Assembly (NCBI GenBank): GCA_902560075.1
Contig: CACEKE010000002.1
Location: 83,917 to 147,916 of the forward strand
DNA length: 64,000 nucleotides
Direction of reading: 5' to 3'
Origin: an uncultured Pelagibacteraceae bacterium
GTDB taxonomy: Bacteria; Pseudomonadota; Alphaproteobacteria; Pelagibacterales; Pelagibacteraceae
Made by a program: the position numbers and the translations under genes. Positions 47,663 through 57,086 of this stretch are shown piece by piece (positions within the stretch are counted from its first letter, which is position 1; each line of letters begins with the position of its first letter). The notes under the pieces were generated by a model that had not been told where the DNA came from, did no database searches, and worked only from the letters and a program-made list of their open reading frames with translations.

Positions 47663-50275
47663 ATGTTAATAAAAAAAAAAAATTCATTTAAAATTATTAA
47701 AAGTAAATTATTTGAAAGTATTAAAAATTTAGTTTTATATTTATTTTGTTTTCAAGTTATAATTTTTCTAGTTGTTTTTTTTTGGTATCAATTAAGTCCT
47801 ATAAAAAAGATTCATACACCTGAAAAAATTATAAATTTAATATCATCTGTAATTTTCAAAACTACAGGTATAGAGGCAAAAAGATCTACAAATTACATTA
47901 ATAGTTACTTGAAAAGTATTTATTATAATCTTGTACCACCTAAAATTCCTAAGCTTTATCTCAATTTAAATCAAAAGTCTGTTATCGCTCTTGAATTCCA
48001 AAGACAAAATAGAGCTAATTTTGAAAATCTAGATAAAGAGGACAGAAGTCTTGTTGAAAAATATGTAAGTGGAACTTTATTATATGAAAAATCTGAGTAC
48101 CCAGTGAAGTTGAGAGTAAAAGGCGATAGAGAAATTCATTTTGCTGAGCCAAACTTTACTTCATATAAAATTGATATAACCTCTGAGGATAGATTTAATG
48201 GCTTAGAGGAATTTTCTATCCAAAAACCTATAGCTCGAAACTATATTTATGAATATATATTTCAAAAGCTAAGTAAAGAGTCGAAAATAATTTCATTAGA
48301 TTATTTAGTAGTAAATTTTTTTGTAAATGGAATAGATAGAGGAATTTTTGTTATTGAGGAAGGATTTTCAAAAGAACTTTTGGAGAAAAATGGAAAAAGG
48401 AATGGACCAATATTTGGAATAAACGATAGACAGGGAAGAAATTTTCCTGAGATAATTTTTGAAGCTTACTCAGAGCTTGATTGGTATATAAACGATCCAG
48501 ATAAAATTAAATCAGGATATTCAATATTAAATTCTTTAAAAGAAAATAAAAATTATTATGAAAATTTTATCAATTGGGATGAGTGGGCAAAATATTTTGC
48601 AGTCTCTGATTTGCTTGAGGCTTATCATGGAGTTCTACCAAGAAGTGCCAGATTTTATTATAACCCAATAATAGGTAAAATTGATCCAATTAGTTTTGAT
48701 GGTCACAAAGGGACTGGAGATTTTTCAAATTTTATAATATTGGATTTTTTAAATAAAAGATCAAGTTGTTCTTGGATCTGTGATGAAAGAGATTGGTTTT
48801 TAAAGTTTTTTCTAAAAGATGAAAGCAATTTACGCAATGAATTTATAGAAAAATATCTTGAACATTTGGATTTAATAACTGAGGAAAGTTACATAGATAA
48901 TTTTTTGAATAAATACCAAACAGAAATAAAACTTTATAACAAAGCTTTTTATAAAGATTTTTCAAAAGTTGATAAGATATTTTGGAAAGGTATTGCCCCT
49001 TATATTTACGATGACAAATATTTGTATAAAAGAGCTAAATTTATTAAAAATAAAATAAATAATATTAATTTTGACGAGTTTATTTTTTCTAAGAATGAAG
49101 ACAAATTAATTATAAAAGGCTTCTTAAACTCTACACCAGTAAAAATTATTCCAAATTGTGGAAAAGGGGAAGATTTAAAAAAAGTATATTGGGTATATAA
49201 AAATTCTACAATAAATTGGAATAAAAATTGTGAAAAAATTGTAATTAGTGATTTTAATAATATTAGTAAAAAAATTAATCTTTATAATAACCCAAAATTA
49301 AACATAAATTATTTTCCAATAGATCTTGCAAGTTTTAAATCTTTTGAGGACACAATAAAACACATAAAAAAAGACAAATTAATAATACCGGTTGAGGAAA
49401 ATATTAAAATTAAAGAAAACACACTGCTAAATAAAAACTTGGTACTAAAGTTAAAAAAAAATCAAAATATTTATTTATCAAACGGCGCGTCATTGGTTGC
49501 ATTCGGGGATTTACAAATAGAAGGAAACAAAAATAATAAATCAAAAATTGAGGGTTTAAAACCAGAATACGGAAGCTTAATACTAAAGGGGAATACAAAT
49601 AATATTTCAAACACAATATTTAAAAATTTAAAGGCACCAAATTTAAAAGGTTTTAGTTTATATGGCGCTGTAAACTTTATTAATAGTGAAAATTACATAA
49701 AAAATACGATTTTTGAAAAATCACATTCTGAAGATTTTGTGAACTTTATTAACTCTAAAACTGAATTAGAGAATATTGAATTAATGGATACGATCTCAGA
49801 TGCAATAGATGTTGATGCGGGCAAATTAAACTTTATCAATTTAAAGTGTAAAAACATAGGAAATGATTGTTTAGATTTTTCTAACTCGGAAATAAGTGGT
49901 AAAAATTTTTTTTCAGATAAAGTACAAGATAAATCTATAAGCGTAGGTGAGAAGTCTAAAGTTGAAATTAAAAACTTAAATCTGGATAATTCTGAAATAG
50001 CTATAGCCGTTAAAGACAGTTCTAAAGCAAATGTAACTAATATTAAAATAAATAACAGCACTGTTCCATTTGCTGTTTTTGTAAAAAAAAGTGAATATGG
50101 ACCAGCCTCTTTAAAAGTTAATGATCTAATTTTAAATAATAGCAATGATGTCTTCTTAGTAGACAAAATTAGTACGCTTGAGATTGATGGAAAAAGAATT
50201 TTAGGTAATCTAGAGGGAGAGAATATTGAGGGGATGATGTACGGAAACTTATATGGAAAACAAACAAATAGATAA
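47663..50275 (+). CDS. Membrane-anchored CotH-type kinase fused to a beta-helix
   Basis: This 870-residue protein has one N-terminal membrane helix (about 23-42), putting the rest outside the cytoplasm. Residues about 95-450 match the CotH protein-kinase-like fold: YPVKLRVKGDREIHF, FSIQKPIARNYIYEYIF, DYLVVNFFVNGIDRGIFVIEE, and the metal/catalytic segment KIDPISFDGHKGTGDF. From about 560 onward short repeats rich in Asn, Gly and Ile (GSLILKGNTNNISNTIFKN, FINSENYIKNTIFEKS) form a right-handed beta-helix. CotH of Bacillus phosphorylates spore-coat proteins; the substrate here is unknown. It overlaps the VTC gene by 23 bases. Confidence 0.83.
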   Translation: MLIKKKNSFKIIKSKLFESIKNLVLYLFCFQVIIFLVVFFWYQLSPIKKIHTPEKIINLISSVIFKTTGIEAKRSTNYINSYLKSIYYNLVPPKIPKLYLNLNQKSVIALEFQRQNRANFENLDKEDRSLVEKYVSGTLLYEKSEYPVKLRVKGDREIHFAEPNFTSYKIDITSEDRFNGLEEFSIQKPIARNYIYEYIFQKLSKESKIISLDYLVVNFFVNGIDRGIFVIEEGFSKELLEKNGKRNGPIFGINDRQGRNFPEIIFEAYSELDWYINDPDKIKSGYSILNSLKENKNYYENFINWDEWAKYFAVSDLLEAYHGVLPRSARFYYNPIIGKIDPISFDGHKGTGDFSNFIILDFLNKRSSCSWICDERDWFLKFFLKDESNLRNEFIEKYLEHLDLITEESYIDNFLNKYQTEIKLYNKAFYKDFSKVDKIFWKGIAPYIYDDKYLYKRAKFIKNKINNINFDEFIFSKNEDKLIIKGFLNSTPVKIIPNCGKGEDLKKVYWVYKNSTINWNKNCEKIVISDFNNISKKINLYNNPKLNINYFPIDLASFKSFEDTIKHIKKDKLIIPVEENIKIKENTLLNKNLVLKLKKNQNIYLSNGASLVAFGDLQIEGNKNNKSKIEGLKPEYGSLILKGNTNNISNTIFKNLKAPNLKGFSLYGAVNFINSENYIKNTIFEKSHSEDFVNFINSKTELENIELMDTISDAIDVDAGKLNFINLKCKNIGNDCLDFSNSEISGKNFFSDKVQDKSISVGEKSKVEIKNLNLDNSEIAIAVKDSSKANVTNIKINNSTVPFAVFVKKSEYGPASLKVNDLILNNSNDVFLVDKISTLEIDGKRILGNLEGENIEGMMYGNLYGKQTNR

Positions 50276-50918
50276 AAAAATTAGAAGATTTGAGAGGAAA
50301 TACATTGAAAGAAAAAATAATGCTTACTTATTCAAAAATTTTCTAGTTACAAAAAGATTCTATAAAAAATATGATAAACGATTAGTTAATTCATTATATT
50401 TTGATGATTTAAATTTTTCATCCTTTAAAGATAATGTTGATGGCAATACTCGCAGAATTAAAGCAAGAATTAGATGGTATAATGAAAGTCCAGATTTTGT
50501 AAATTTAGAGATTAAAAATAAAAATGGTTTTCTTGGTTGGAAAGATACAATAAGACTTAAAAATATTTACAATATTGAGGAAAGCCTAAGAAATTACCCC
50601 AACAGCCAATTAGAAAATAATTTAAAAAAAATTTTTAAAAAAAATGTGTTTCCTGTCATCAAAACAAAGTACTTAAGAGAATACTATGAATATGGACATG
50701 GTAGTATTAGAGCTACCATCGATACTCAACTAGAATTCTTTAGCATTAGAACAAATTTTAAAATAAATTATGATAAAGAAATAATGGAATTTAAATACCC
50801 AGCTTCACATGACCAGCTATTCAGAGATCACATTATTCCAAAGAATAATTTTCGATTTCAAAAATTTTCAAAATATGTTGTGGGAGTAAATTTATTAAGC
50901 AGAAACCTTCTTGTATGA
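50253..50918 (+). CDS. VTC-domain protein (polyphosphate polymerase-like)
   Basis: This 221-residue protein is a free VTC/triphosphate-tunnel domain. Tunnel residues are present: RRFERKY at the start, NSLYFDDLNF (47-56), RRIKARIRWY (67-76), LEIKNK (85-90), Arg142, RATID (153-157) and MEFKYP (178-183). In yeast Vtc4 this domain makes polyphosphate from ATP. There is no membrane segment or SPX domain, so it would act in the cytosol, alongside the membrane DUF4956 and CotH proteins encoded by the same gene set. Confidence 0.87.
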   Translation: MENKQIDKKIRRFERKYIERKNNAYLFKNFLVTKRFYKKYDKRLVNSLYFDDLNFSSFKDNVDGNTRRIKARIRWYNESPDFVNLEIKNKNGFLGWKDTIRLKNIYNIEESLRNYPNSQLENNLKKIFKKNVFPVIKTKYLREYYEYGHGSIRATIDTQLEFFSIRTNFKINYDKEIMEFKYPASHDQLFRDHIIPKNNFRFQKFSKYVVGVNLLSRNLLV

Positions 50919-50947
50919 GATTTAAATAAATATTAATAGAAAATTTT

Positions 50948-51637
50948 ATGACAGATTTAACTATAATTATTCCAGCAAAAAATGAAAAAGAGTCACTTCC
51001 AAAAGTTTTGCAGAGTCTTCAGAAACTTAATCACAAGGTAATTGTATCTTTGCCAAAAAATGATGTAGAAACTAAAAACTCTATAAAAAATTTTAAAGTA
51101 TTAATTCATGAACAGATGGGTAAAGGTTATGGCAATTCAATCATAGAAGGAATAAATAAATGTTCTACAAAATACTTTTGCATATTTAATGCTGACGGTT
51201 CTTTTGAAAATAAAGATTTAGAAAAAATGTTAATTAAATGTGAAAATAATGATTTTGTATTTGCATCTAGGTACCTTGAGGGTGGAGGCAGCGATGACGA
51301 TACCATAATTACATTTATCGGTAATAAGATTTTTTCTTTTCTAGGTAAATCGCTGTTTTCTCTTAATTTAAGTGATATTTTATATACTTATGTATTAGGA
51401 AGGACTTCAAAATTCAAAAAGTTAAACATTTCATCAAATGACTTTAGGTTTTGTGTTGAATTTCCTATAAAAATTGAAATATCAAAAATGAATTATATAA
51501 GCATTCCTTCTTATGAAAAAAAAAGAATAGGTGGAAATAAAAAAGTGAATGAGATAAGAGATGGTTTTTTAATTTTGTCAGAGATAATAATATTATTTTT
51601 TAAGTCTAAAATTTTTAGAAAGAAAATAATAAATTAA
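50948..51637 (+). CDS. Family 2 (dolichyl-phosphate mannosyltransferase-like) glycosyltransferase
   Basis: This 229-residue protein starts LTIIIPAKNEKESLPKVLQSLQ and has the nucleotide-binding FNADGSFENKD segment near residue 80 and FASRYLEGGGSDDDT near 102, typical of DPM1/DPG synthase-type GT2 enzymes that load polyprenyl phosphate. No C-terminal membrane pair is evident, though the end is hydrophobic. It follows the VTC gene by about 30 bases and may belong to that transcript. Its 3' end overlaps the convergent WecA-like gene by 45 bases. Confidence 0.83.
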   Translation: MTDLTIIIPAKNEKESLPKVLQSLQKLNHKVIVSLPKNDVETKNSIKNFKVLIHEQMGKGYGNSIIEGINKCSTKYFCIFNADGSFENKDLEKMLIKCENNDFVFASRYLEGGGSDDDTIITFIGNKIFSFLGKSLFSLNLSDILYTYVLGRTSKFKKLNISSNDFRFCVEFPIKIEISKMNYISIPSYEKKRIGGNKKVNEIRDGFLILSEIIILFFKSKIFRKKIIN

Positions 51638-52624
51638 TAAATAAAAGCTTAAATTATAAATAATTGTAATTACTAATATAATAGAGTGAAAATAGTAACT
51701 TGTAGCAATATATATGGAAGGTATGTTCAATAGAATTATTATAGAACCAGATATAGTATTTATCCAATCGACCTTAATTGAAGTTTTTGACCTTAAATAT
51801 CTGAAAATTAATTGATGGAGATGCAATTTATCTGCAGATGATATTTTGTTTTTACTTAGAAATCGTCTTAACAAAGAAAATAGATTTTCAAATGCAGGAT
51901 ACCATAGCATGTTAGCAATATAATAAGGAGATATAAAATTTGTATCTTGATGGATTTTGATCAATATAAAGCCGACTGTGATAGATAACAAATAAGATCC
52001 ACTATCCCCTAAATATACAATTCCAAAAATATTAAAAAAATAAAAAATTATAGTTATTGTTAAAAGTAAATCGACTAGATCTTTAATGTCATCACTTATA
52101 TCTATCTGATAATTTGAAATATAAAAAGCAGAAATTAATACCAATATAAAATATCCAGATAGCAATCCATTTAGACCATCTAAAAAATTACCACCATTAA
52201 CCAACACAGCAAAACAAAAGATTGTAAAAAAATAATTAAAATAATTTATGTTTAACAAATAATCTATAAAATCAATATTAACTCCTGTAATATTAAGTTT
52301 TTCGAAGTGTACTAAATAGAAAATAATGCCGATTTGGAAAAATAATCTTAATCTTGGGCTAGAAATAATATTTTTATCAGAGAGTATACCAACTAAAAAG
52401 ATTGAGATAGATGCGAATTTAAAAAAAAGTAAGTTTTTTGGCAAAAATATCAATAAAGAGATAATAATAAATACTCCTCCGATTAATATGGGAAATTTAT
52501 TTGCTTTACCAAGTTTTTTATGGTCCGAATAATTAATGTCTTCTCTTAATATTTCATATTTTTTAGATATAAAATAGATAAATATAAAAAATATTATTAA
52601 ATATAAAATATAGTTTATATTCAT
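51593..52624 (-). CDS. Undecaprenyl-phosphate sugar-1-phosphate transferase (WecA/MraY family)
   Basis: This 343-residue protein has about ten membrane helices and the family motifs NGGNFLDGLNGLLSG near residue 142, FGIVYLGDSGSYLL near 203 (catalytic Asp) and the HLHQ (HxH-like) motif near 268. The family attaches a HexNAc-1-phosphate to undecaprenyl phosphate, starting O-antigen or exopolysaccharide repeats. It overlaps the fucose synthase gene by 4 bases, so it is expressed with GDP-fucose genes. Confidence 0.9.
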   Translation of the reverse strand: MNINYILYLIIFFIFIYFISKKYEILREDINYSDHKKLGKANKFPILIGGVFIIISLLIFLPKNLLFFKFASISIFLVGILSDKNIISSPRLRLFFQIGIIFYLVHFEKLNITGVNIDFIDYLLNINYFNYFFTIFCFAVLVNGGNFLDGLNGLLSGYFILVLISAFYISNYQIDISDDIKDLVDLLLTITIIFYFFNIFGIVYLGDSGSYLLSITVGFILIKIHQDTNFISPYYIANMLWYPAFENLFSLLRRFLSKNKISSADKLHLHQLIFRYLRSKTSIKVDWINTISGSIIILLNIPSIYIATSYYFHSIILVITIIYNLSFYLLIYYFLSKNFRLKK

Positions 52625-53571
52625 TTATTAAATTGATTTAGAACAACTTCTCTAAGACCATTTGCTAAATTTATTTTTGGTTTCCAACCTAATTTTTTTA
52701 TAATATTTGAGTTAAGATTTTTTTTATAAGTTCCATCAGGAAATCTTTTATCAAATTTTATCACTCCCGTGTAATTTGAAAATTTAGATATCATTTTTGC
52801 TAAATTAATAATTTTAATATTCTCTCCAGTACCAATATTTAAAATTGGCATTTTACCTCCAAAAATTCTTTTCATTTTTTTTGAAGAAACATTTAGACAT
52901 TTTAAAATTGCTTCTGCTAAATCATCAGAGTGAATAAACTCTCTAATTGGTTTTCCGGTTCCTAATAATTTAACACTTTTTTGAGATTTTTTTTTTGCCT
53001 CAACAAATTTAGAGACCATTGCGGGAATTACGTGACCATTTATTTTATCGAAATTATCATTATTTCCATAAACATTTGTTGGCATAAGACAAATAATGTC
53101 CATTTTAAAATCATTAAATAATGCCTCGGAAAGTTTAATGCCAGATATCTTGGCTATAGCATAACATTGATTTGTTTTTTCAAGCTCCCCGGTCAACAAA
53201 CTACTTTCAGAAATCGGATTTTTAGCAAATTTAGGATAAATACAAGATGTTCCTAAAAAAATTGTTCTTTTAACATTTTTATATAAGGCAAGTTGTAACA
53301 AAGAATTTTGAATTTCAACATTTTCTATAAAAAAATCTTTTTGATTTGTACTATTTGCTATAATACCTCCGGCTCTGGCTGCGGCCATAATTAGATATTC
53401 AATTTGTTTGTTTTTAAAAAAGTTTTTAACTTTTTTAAAATCTCTTAAGTTTAGCTCTGATTTATCAACGGTTATGATATTTTTATAGCCTTTGTTTTTT
53501 AAGAGATTTAGTAAAGAATTTCCAACAAGCCCATTATGACCTGCTAGAAAAATATAGCTTTTTTTTTTCAT
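52621..53571 (-). CDS. fcl: GDP-L-fucose synthase
   Basis: This 316-residue epimerase/reductase has the NADP-binding FLAGHNGLVGNSLLNLL, MAAARAGGIIANSTNQKDFF near residue 63, LGTSCIYPKFA near 105, the YAIAKISG (YxxxK) motif near 138 and PTNVYG near 164. It converts GDP-4-keto-6-deoxymannose from Gmd to GDP-L-fucose. It is joined by 4-base overlaps to gmd upstream and the WecA-like gene downstream. Confidence 0.93.
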   Translation of the reverse strand: MKKKSYIFLAGHNGLVGNSLLNLLKNKGYKNIITVDKSELNLRDFKKVKNFFKNKQIEYLIMAAARAGGIIANSTNQKDFFIENVEIQNSLLQLALYKNVKRTIFLGTSCIYPKFAKNPISESSLLTGELEKTNQCYAIAKISGIKLSEALFNDFKMDIICLMPTNVYGNNDNFDKINGHVIPAMVSKFVEAKKKSQKSVKLLGTGKPIREFIHSDDLAEAILKCLNVSSKKMKRIFGGKMPILNIGTGENIKIINLAKMISKFSNYTGVIKFDKRFPDGTYKKNLNSNIIKKLGWKPKINLANGLREVVLNQFNK

Positions 53572-54623
53572 TTTTTTTGATTTAATTTAGCTAATTTAAT
53601 ATCAGAATCTAGCATGTCTTTAACAAGATTTTTTAAATTGTACTTTAGTTTATATTTTAATATTTTCATTGCTTTCTTCGGGTTTCCCTTTAGATAATCA
53701 ATTTCTAATGGTCTATAGTATTTTCGATCAACTTTGATTATTAATTTCTTTCTCTTTCCAGAAACTAAATATCCTTTTTCGTTTAAACCACTACCCTTCC
53801 AAATAATTTTCAAATTTAAATATTTGCAACATTCATTGATAAATTCTCTAACACTTATTGCTTTACCAGTCGCAATCACAAAATCATCAGGCTTTTTTTG
53901 TTGAATAATTTTCCATTGAATTTCAACATAATCTTTTGCATGTCCCCAATCTCTTTTGGCATCAAGATTACCTATATAAAGTGTTTCATCAAGCCCACAC
54001 ACTAGCTTTGCAAAAAACATGGTTATTTTTCGCGTCACGAATGTTTCTCCCCTTCTTGGACTTTCATGATTAAATAGAATTCCATTTGAAGCGTGAAAGC
54101 CATAAGCCTCTCTATAAACTTTTGTTATCCAAAAGGAATATAATTTTGATACACCGTAAGGTGATTTAGGAACCATAATAGAATCTTCAGTAAAAGAATT
54201 CTTTCCAAAAGTTTCTCCAAATAATTCTGATGTGCTAGCTTGATAAAATTTACATTTTCTTAAATTCAAGAACCTCATTGCCTCTAGTATTCTTAGAGTT
54301 CCTAATCCGCTAACCTCAGAAGTGTATTCAGGTATTTCAAAAGAGTGCCCAACATGACTTTGTGCACCCAAATTATAAATCTCATTTGGTCTAACATGAT
54401 TAATAATATTTACGAGACTATTTGAGTCACCCAAATCTCCATAATGCAGAAAAAAATTTTTAGTTTTATGAATATCTTTATAAATGTGATCTATTCTATT
54501 TGTATTAAATGTTGATGATTTTCTTTTAATACCATGAACAATATAGTTTTTTTTTAGAAGAAATTCTGCAAGATAAGATCCATCTTGTCCCGTAATACCT
54601 GTTATGAGAGCTTTTTTTTTCAA
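53568..54623 (-). CDS. gmd: GDP-mannose 4,6-dehydratase
   Basis: This 351-residue short-chain dehydrogenase starts ALITGITGQDGSYLAEFLL, has FHYGDLGDSNSL near residue 58, YNLGAQSHVGHSFEIP near 83, FYQASTSELFG near 127, SPYGVSKLYSFWI (YxxxK) near 155 and RRGETFVTRKIT near 190. It makes the 4-keto-6-deoxy intermediate for GDP-L-fucose (with fcl) and can also serve GDP-rhamnose or GDP-perosamine. It follows a glycosyltransferase by 8 bases. Confidence 0.95.
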   Translation of the reverse strand: MKKKALITGITGQDGSYLAEFLLKKNYIVHGIKRKSSTFNTNRIDHIYKDIHKTKNFFLHYGDLGDSNSLVNIINHVRPNEIYNLGAQSHVGHSFEIPEYTSEVSGLGTLRILEAMRFLNLRKCKFYQASTSELFGETFGKNSFTEDSIMVPKSPYGVSKLYSFWITKVYREAYGFHASNGILFNHESPRRGETFVTRKITMFFAKLVCGLDETLYIGNLDAKRDWGHAKDYVEIQWKIIQQKKPDDFVIATGKAISVREFINECCKYLNLKIIWKGSGLNEKGYLVSGKRKKLIIKVDRKYYRPLEIDYLKGNPKKAMKILKYKLKYNLKNLVKDMLDSDIKLAKLNQKK

Positions 54624-54631
54624 AAATTGAT

Positions 54632-55378
54632 CTATTTAAATAATTTATTATATCCTAGGACTAATACACTATAAACAGATAATATTAAATTTTTTTTTTG
54701 GTAAAAATAATATAACTTAAACGCATCTAAAATTTTCTGTAAATTATTTGAAGAAAGTGAATTTTTGGACAATCTCCATGAAGATAAAACCATAGGAATA
54801 TGTGATAACTTTATACGCTTTTTTAAAAGATTTAACCATACAGCAAAATCCTCTTGAGTTCTTAGATTGGGAAATTTTATATGATTTAAAATTTTTTTAT
54901 TAATCATTACAGTACTAAGTCCTATAATATTTTTTTTTGAAAGTTGATCATACGACGGGTCATTATATACATACCTTTTTTTTATCAATTTATCTTTAAA
55001 ATTAATAATATCATATGAAGTAAATGAGAACGATGCTAAATTCTTTTCCATAAATTGTATTTGAGTATAAAGTTTATTTCTTTTCCATAAATCATCGGCA
55101 TCAATGAAAGCTATATATTTGCCTCTACAATATTTAAAAGCTTTATTCCTTGATTTTGATACACCAATATTTTTTTTATTTACAATAATTTTTTTTTTTT
55201 TAAACTTTACCAGCAAAAGTTTAATTAACTGTAAATCATTTAAACTTTCATCGTCATAAACTAAAATTATTTCATAATTTTTATACGATTGGGAAAATAT
55301 TGATTTCAAAGTTTTTCTAATATATTCTTTTTTATTAAAATATGTAATTACTATTGAAACTAAGGGATATTTACTCAT
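54632..55378 (-). CDS. Family 2 glycosyltransferase
   Basis: This 248-residue GT-A protein opens VSIVITYFNKKEYIRKTLKSIFSQS; the donor-binding ILVYDDESLNDLQ and the metal site YIAFIDADDLWKRNKL near residue 93 follow. FPNLRTQEDFAVWLNL near 170 fits the acceptor-site ED motif of family 2 enzymes. It overlaps the large membrane protein gene by 4 bases, so both probably act on the same glycan as the fucose genes. Confidence 0.9.
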   Translation of the reverse strand: MSKYPLVSIVITYFNKKEYIRKTLKSIFSQSYKNYEIILVYDDESLNDLQLIKLLLVKFKKKKIIVNKKNIGVSKSRNKAFKYCRGKYIAFIDADDLWKRNKLYTQIQFMEKNLASFSFTSYDIINFKDKLIKKRYVYNDPSYDQLSKKNIIGLSTVMINKKILNHIKFPNLRTQEDFAVWLNLLKKRIKLSHIPMVLSSWRLSKNSLSSNNLQKILDAFKLYYFYQKKNLILSVYSVLVLGYNKLFK

Positions 55379-57084
55379 TTTCTTTTATAAAAGAAGTAAT
55401 TATTCTTTTTTTTTATTTCTAAGTAAGAAAGATTTTTAATACAAGTTGAAGGCACATTCCAACATGATGAATTATTTATTATTTCATAGAAATATTTGTT
55501 TTCAATTAACATTTTATTATATTTAACTTCATCTACCCAAAAAAAGGGGAAATTTGAGAAATTATGGTGCTCATTTATACTGAGATTTAATTCTTTATTT
55601 AATCTTTGAATATTTTTTAAATTAAATATAAAAATTGCTAAAATTATTAATACGTTGATCTTCTTTATTACATTTTTGCTATTAAAATTAATCCTCTTCG
55701 CTAAGAATAACGAAATTGGTACAATTAAAACTAAAAAAACTATAGTGTAACCAGCATATCTTAAGGAAGGAAAATTAAAGAACCATAATAAAAAAACTAT
55801 CAAAATAGATAAATAGCTTATAATTACAGGTTTAACATTAAAGTCTAAATTTTTTTTAATTAGAAAATTTTTTTTTAAAAAAAAAGTAAATATTAGACAA
55901 ATAAATAAAACCACCAGAATATAATCTGAAACTTTTGTAAAAAAATATTTTTCAATCCAATTGTCCACCCAATTAGTTCCTGAAATATATTCCTGGTGAT
56001 TAGAAATCCCATAGCCTGCGCCTACCCCTGCTTTTGACCAAGCCTTATAATGAAGATTTAAACTTTTTATTGTACTCTCCGAGATCGACCAATCAATAGT
56101 ATCGGTTAAACATGTAAATGTTACAGGATACAAAAAACACCCAGTCGCTGTAAAATTAAAAAAAAAAACAGAAATTATACAAAATAAACATACAAGAAAA
56201 AATTTTATATCCGATATGTATTTTATAATTTCATTTAGCTTAAATAAATATATGAATAATATTATTGGTATAATTGCATATATTGCATATAAAAATTTTG
56301 TTGTGATAGCAAAAACAATAAATATAAGTGAACACGAAAATATTTGTTTTTTTTGGTCAGTATTTAATTTCTTTGAAAAAGAAAAAGAGGCAAATATAAA
56401 GCCTAATAGAACCAAGAATTGACCCAAATAATCAGCTCCATATTCAGATAACCTGTAAAATTTTACAAGATAAGTAACAAAAGCGATGGATATTATAATT
56501 TTGCTAAAAGTATTTAAATTATCTTTATTAATTAAAATAATTAGTCCAGAGAAGAAAAATACTTGTAGCAAAAAGTTTGTGATATTGAATAGATAAATAT
56601 TTACAAATGGTAAGTAAAAAACTGAGTTAATTAGAAATATTGATGAAATATGTTTAAAACCATGATTTAGATTACCTAATCCAAATTCTAGTTTATAAGA
56701 GGAGAATTGAAGTGAATTTGGTAAATGATAATAAGGAAAATCTTCATTAGTTTTAGATATTATAAAACCTAAAAATAAACAAACGAAAACAATTAAAATT
56801 TTATTTAAATGTTTTTTTTCAACTAAACCTCTAATATAATAATTATATAAGAATAAAATTCCGATTAATAAAATTATAGTATTATGTATATAGTTGTGAG
56901 GTAAAATTAAATGAGTAGTAGCAGAAATAATATACAAGAAAAAAATGCCTAATAGTCCTTTAAGTGGTAAATTTAGATAATTATTTTTTTGGAAAATTTT
57001 ACCAGCGAAAATCAAACCATAACCTATGGTACTCAATAAAATAAGCAAACTTAAAATAAAAAATATTAAAGTGTTCAAAATCAT
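55375..57084 (-). CDS. Large multi-pass membrane protein of unknown function
   Basis: I do not recognise a specific family. The 569 residues hold about 12 or 13 hydrophobic helices over 1-460 and a C-terminal soluble tail (about 500-569). A loop near residue 318-360 contains GCFLYPVTFTCLTDTIDWS and GYGISNHQEYISGTNWVDNW. The layout recalls GT-C-fold glycosyltransferases or a polymerase, but no diagnostic acidic motif in the first loop is clear. The location between two glycosyltransferase genes supports a role in surface glycan assembly. Confidence 0.72.
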   Translation of the reverse strand: MILNTLIFFILSLLILLSTIGYGLIFAGKIFQKNNYLNLPLKGLLGIFFLYIISATTHLILPHNYIHNTIILLIGILFLYNYYIRGLVEKKHLNKILIVFVCLFLGFIISKTNEDFPYYHLPNSLQFSSYKLEFGLGNLNHGFKHISSIFLINSVFYLPFVNIYLFNITNFLLQVFFFSGLIILINKDNLNTFSKIIISIAFVTYLVKFYRLSEYGADYLGQFLVLLGFIFASFSFSKKLNTDQKKQIFSCSLIFIVFAITTKFLYAIYAIIPIILFIYLFKLNEIIKYISDIKFFLVCLFCIISVFFFNFTATGCFLYPVTFTCLTDTIDWSISESTIKSLNLHYKAWSKAGVGAGYGISNHQEYISGTNWVDNWIEKYFFTKVSDYILVVLFICLIFTFFLKKNFLIKKNLDFNVKPVIISYLSILIVFLLWFFNFPSLRYAGYTIVFLVLIVPISLFLAKRINFNSKNVIKKINVLIILAIFIFNLKNIQRLNKELNLSINEHHNFSNFPFFWVDEVKYNKMLIENKYFYEIINNSSCWNVPSTCIKNLSYLEIKKKNNYFFYKRK

Positions 57085-57086
57085 TA

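Noticed and set aside
49693..50166. 157-residue open frame on the minus strand
   Set aside because: It is antisense to the beta-helix part of the CotH-type gene and has no recognisable domain or start context.
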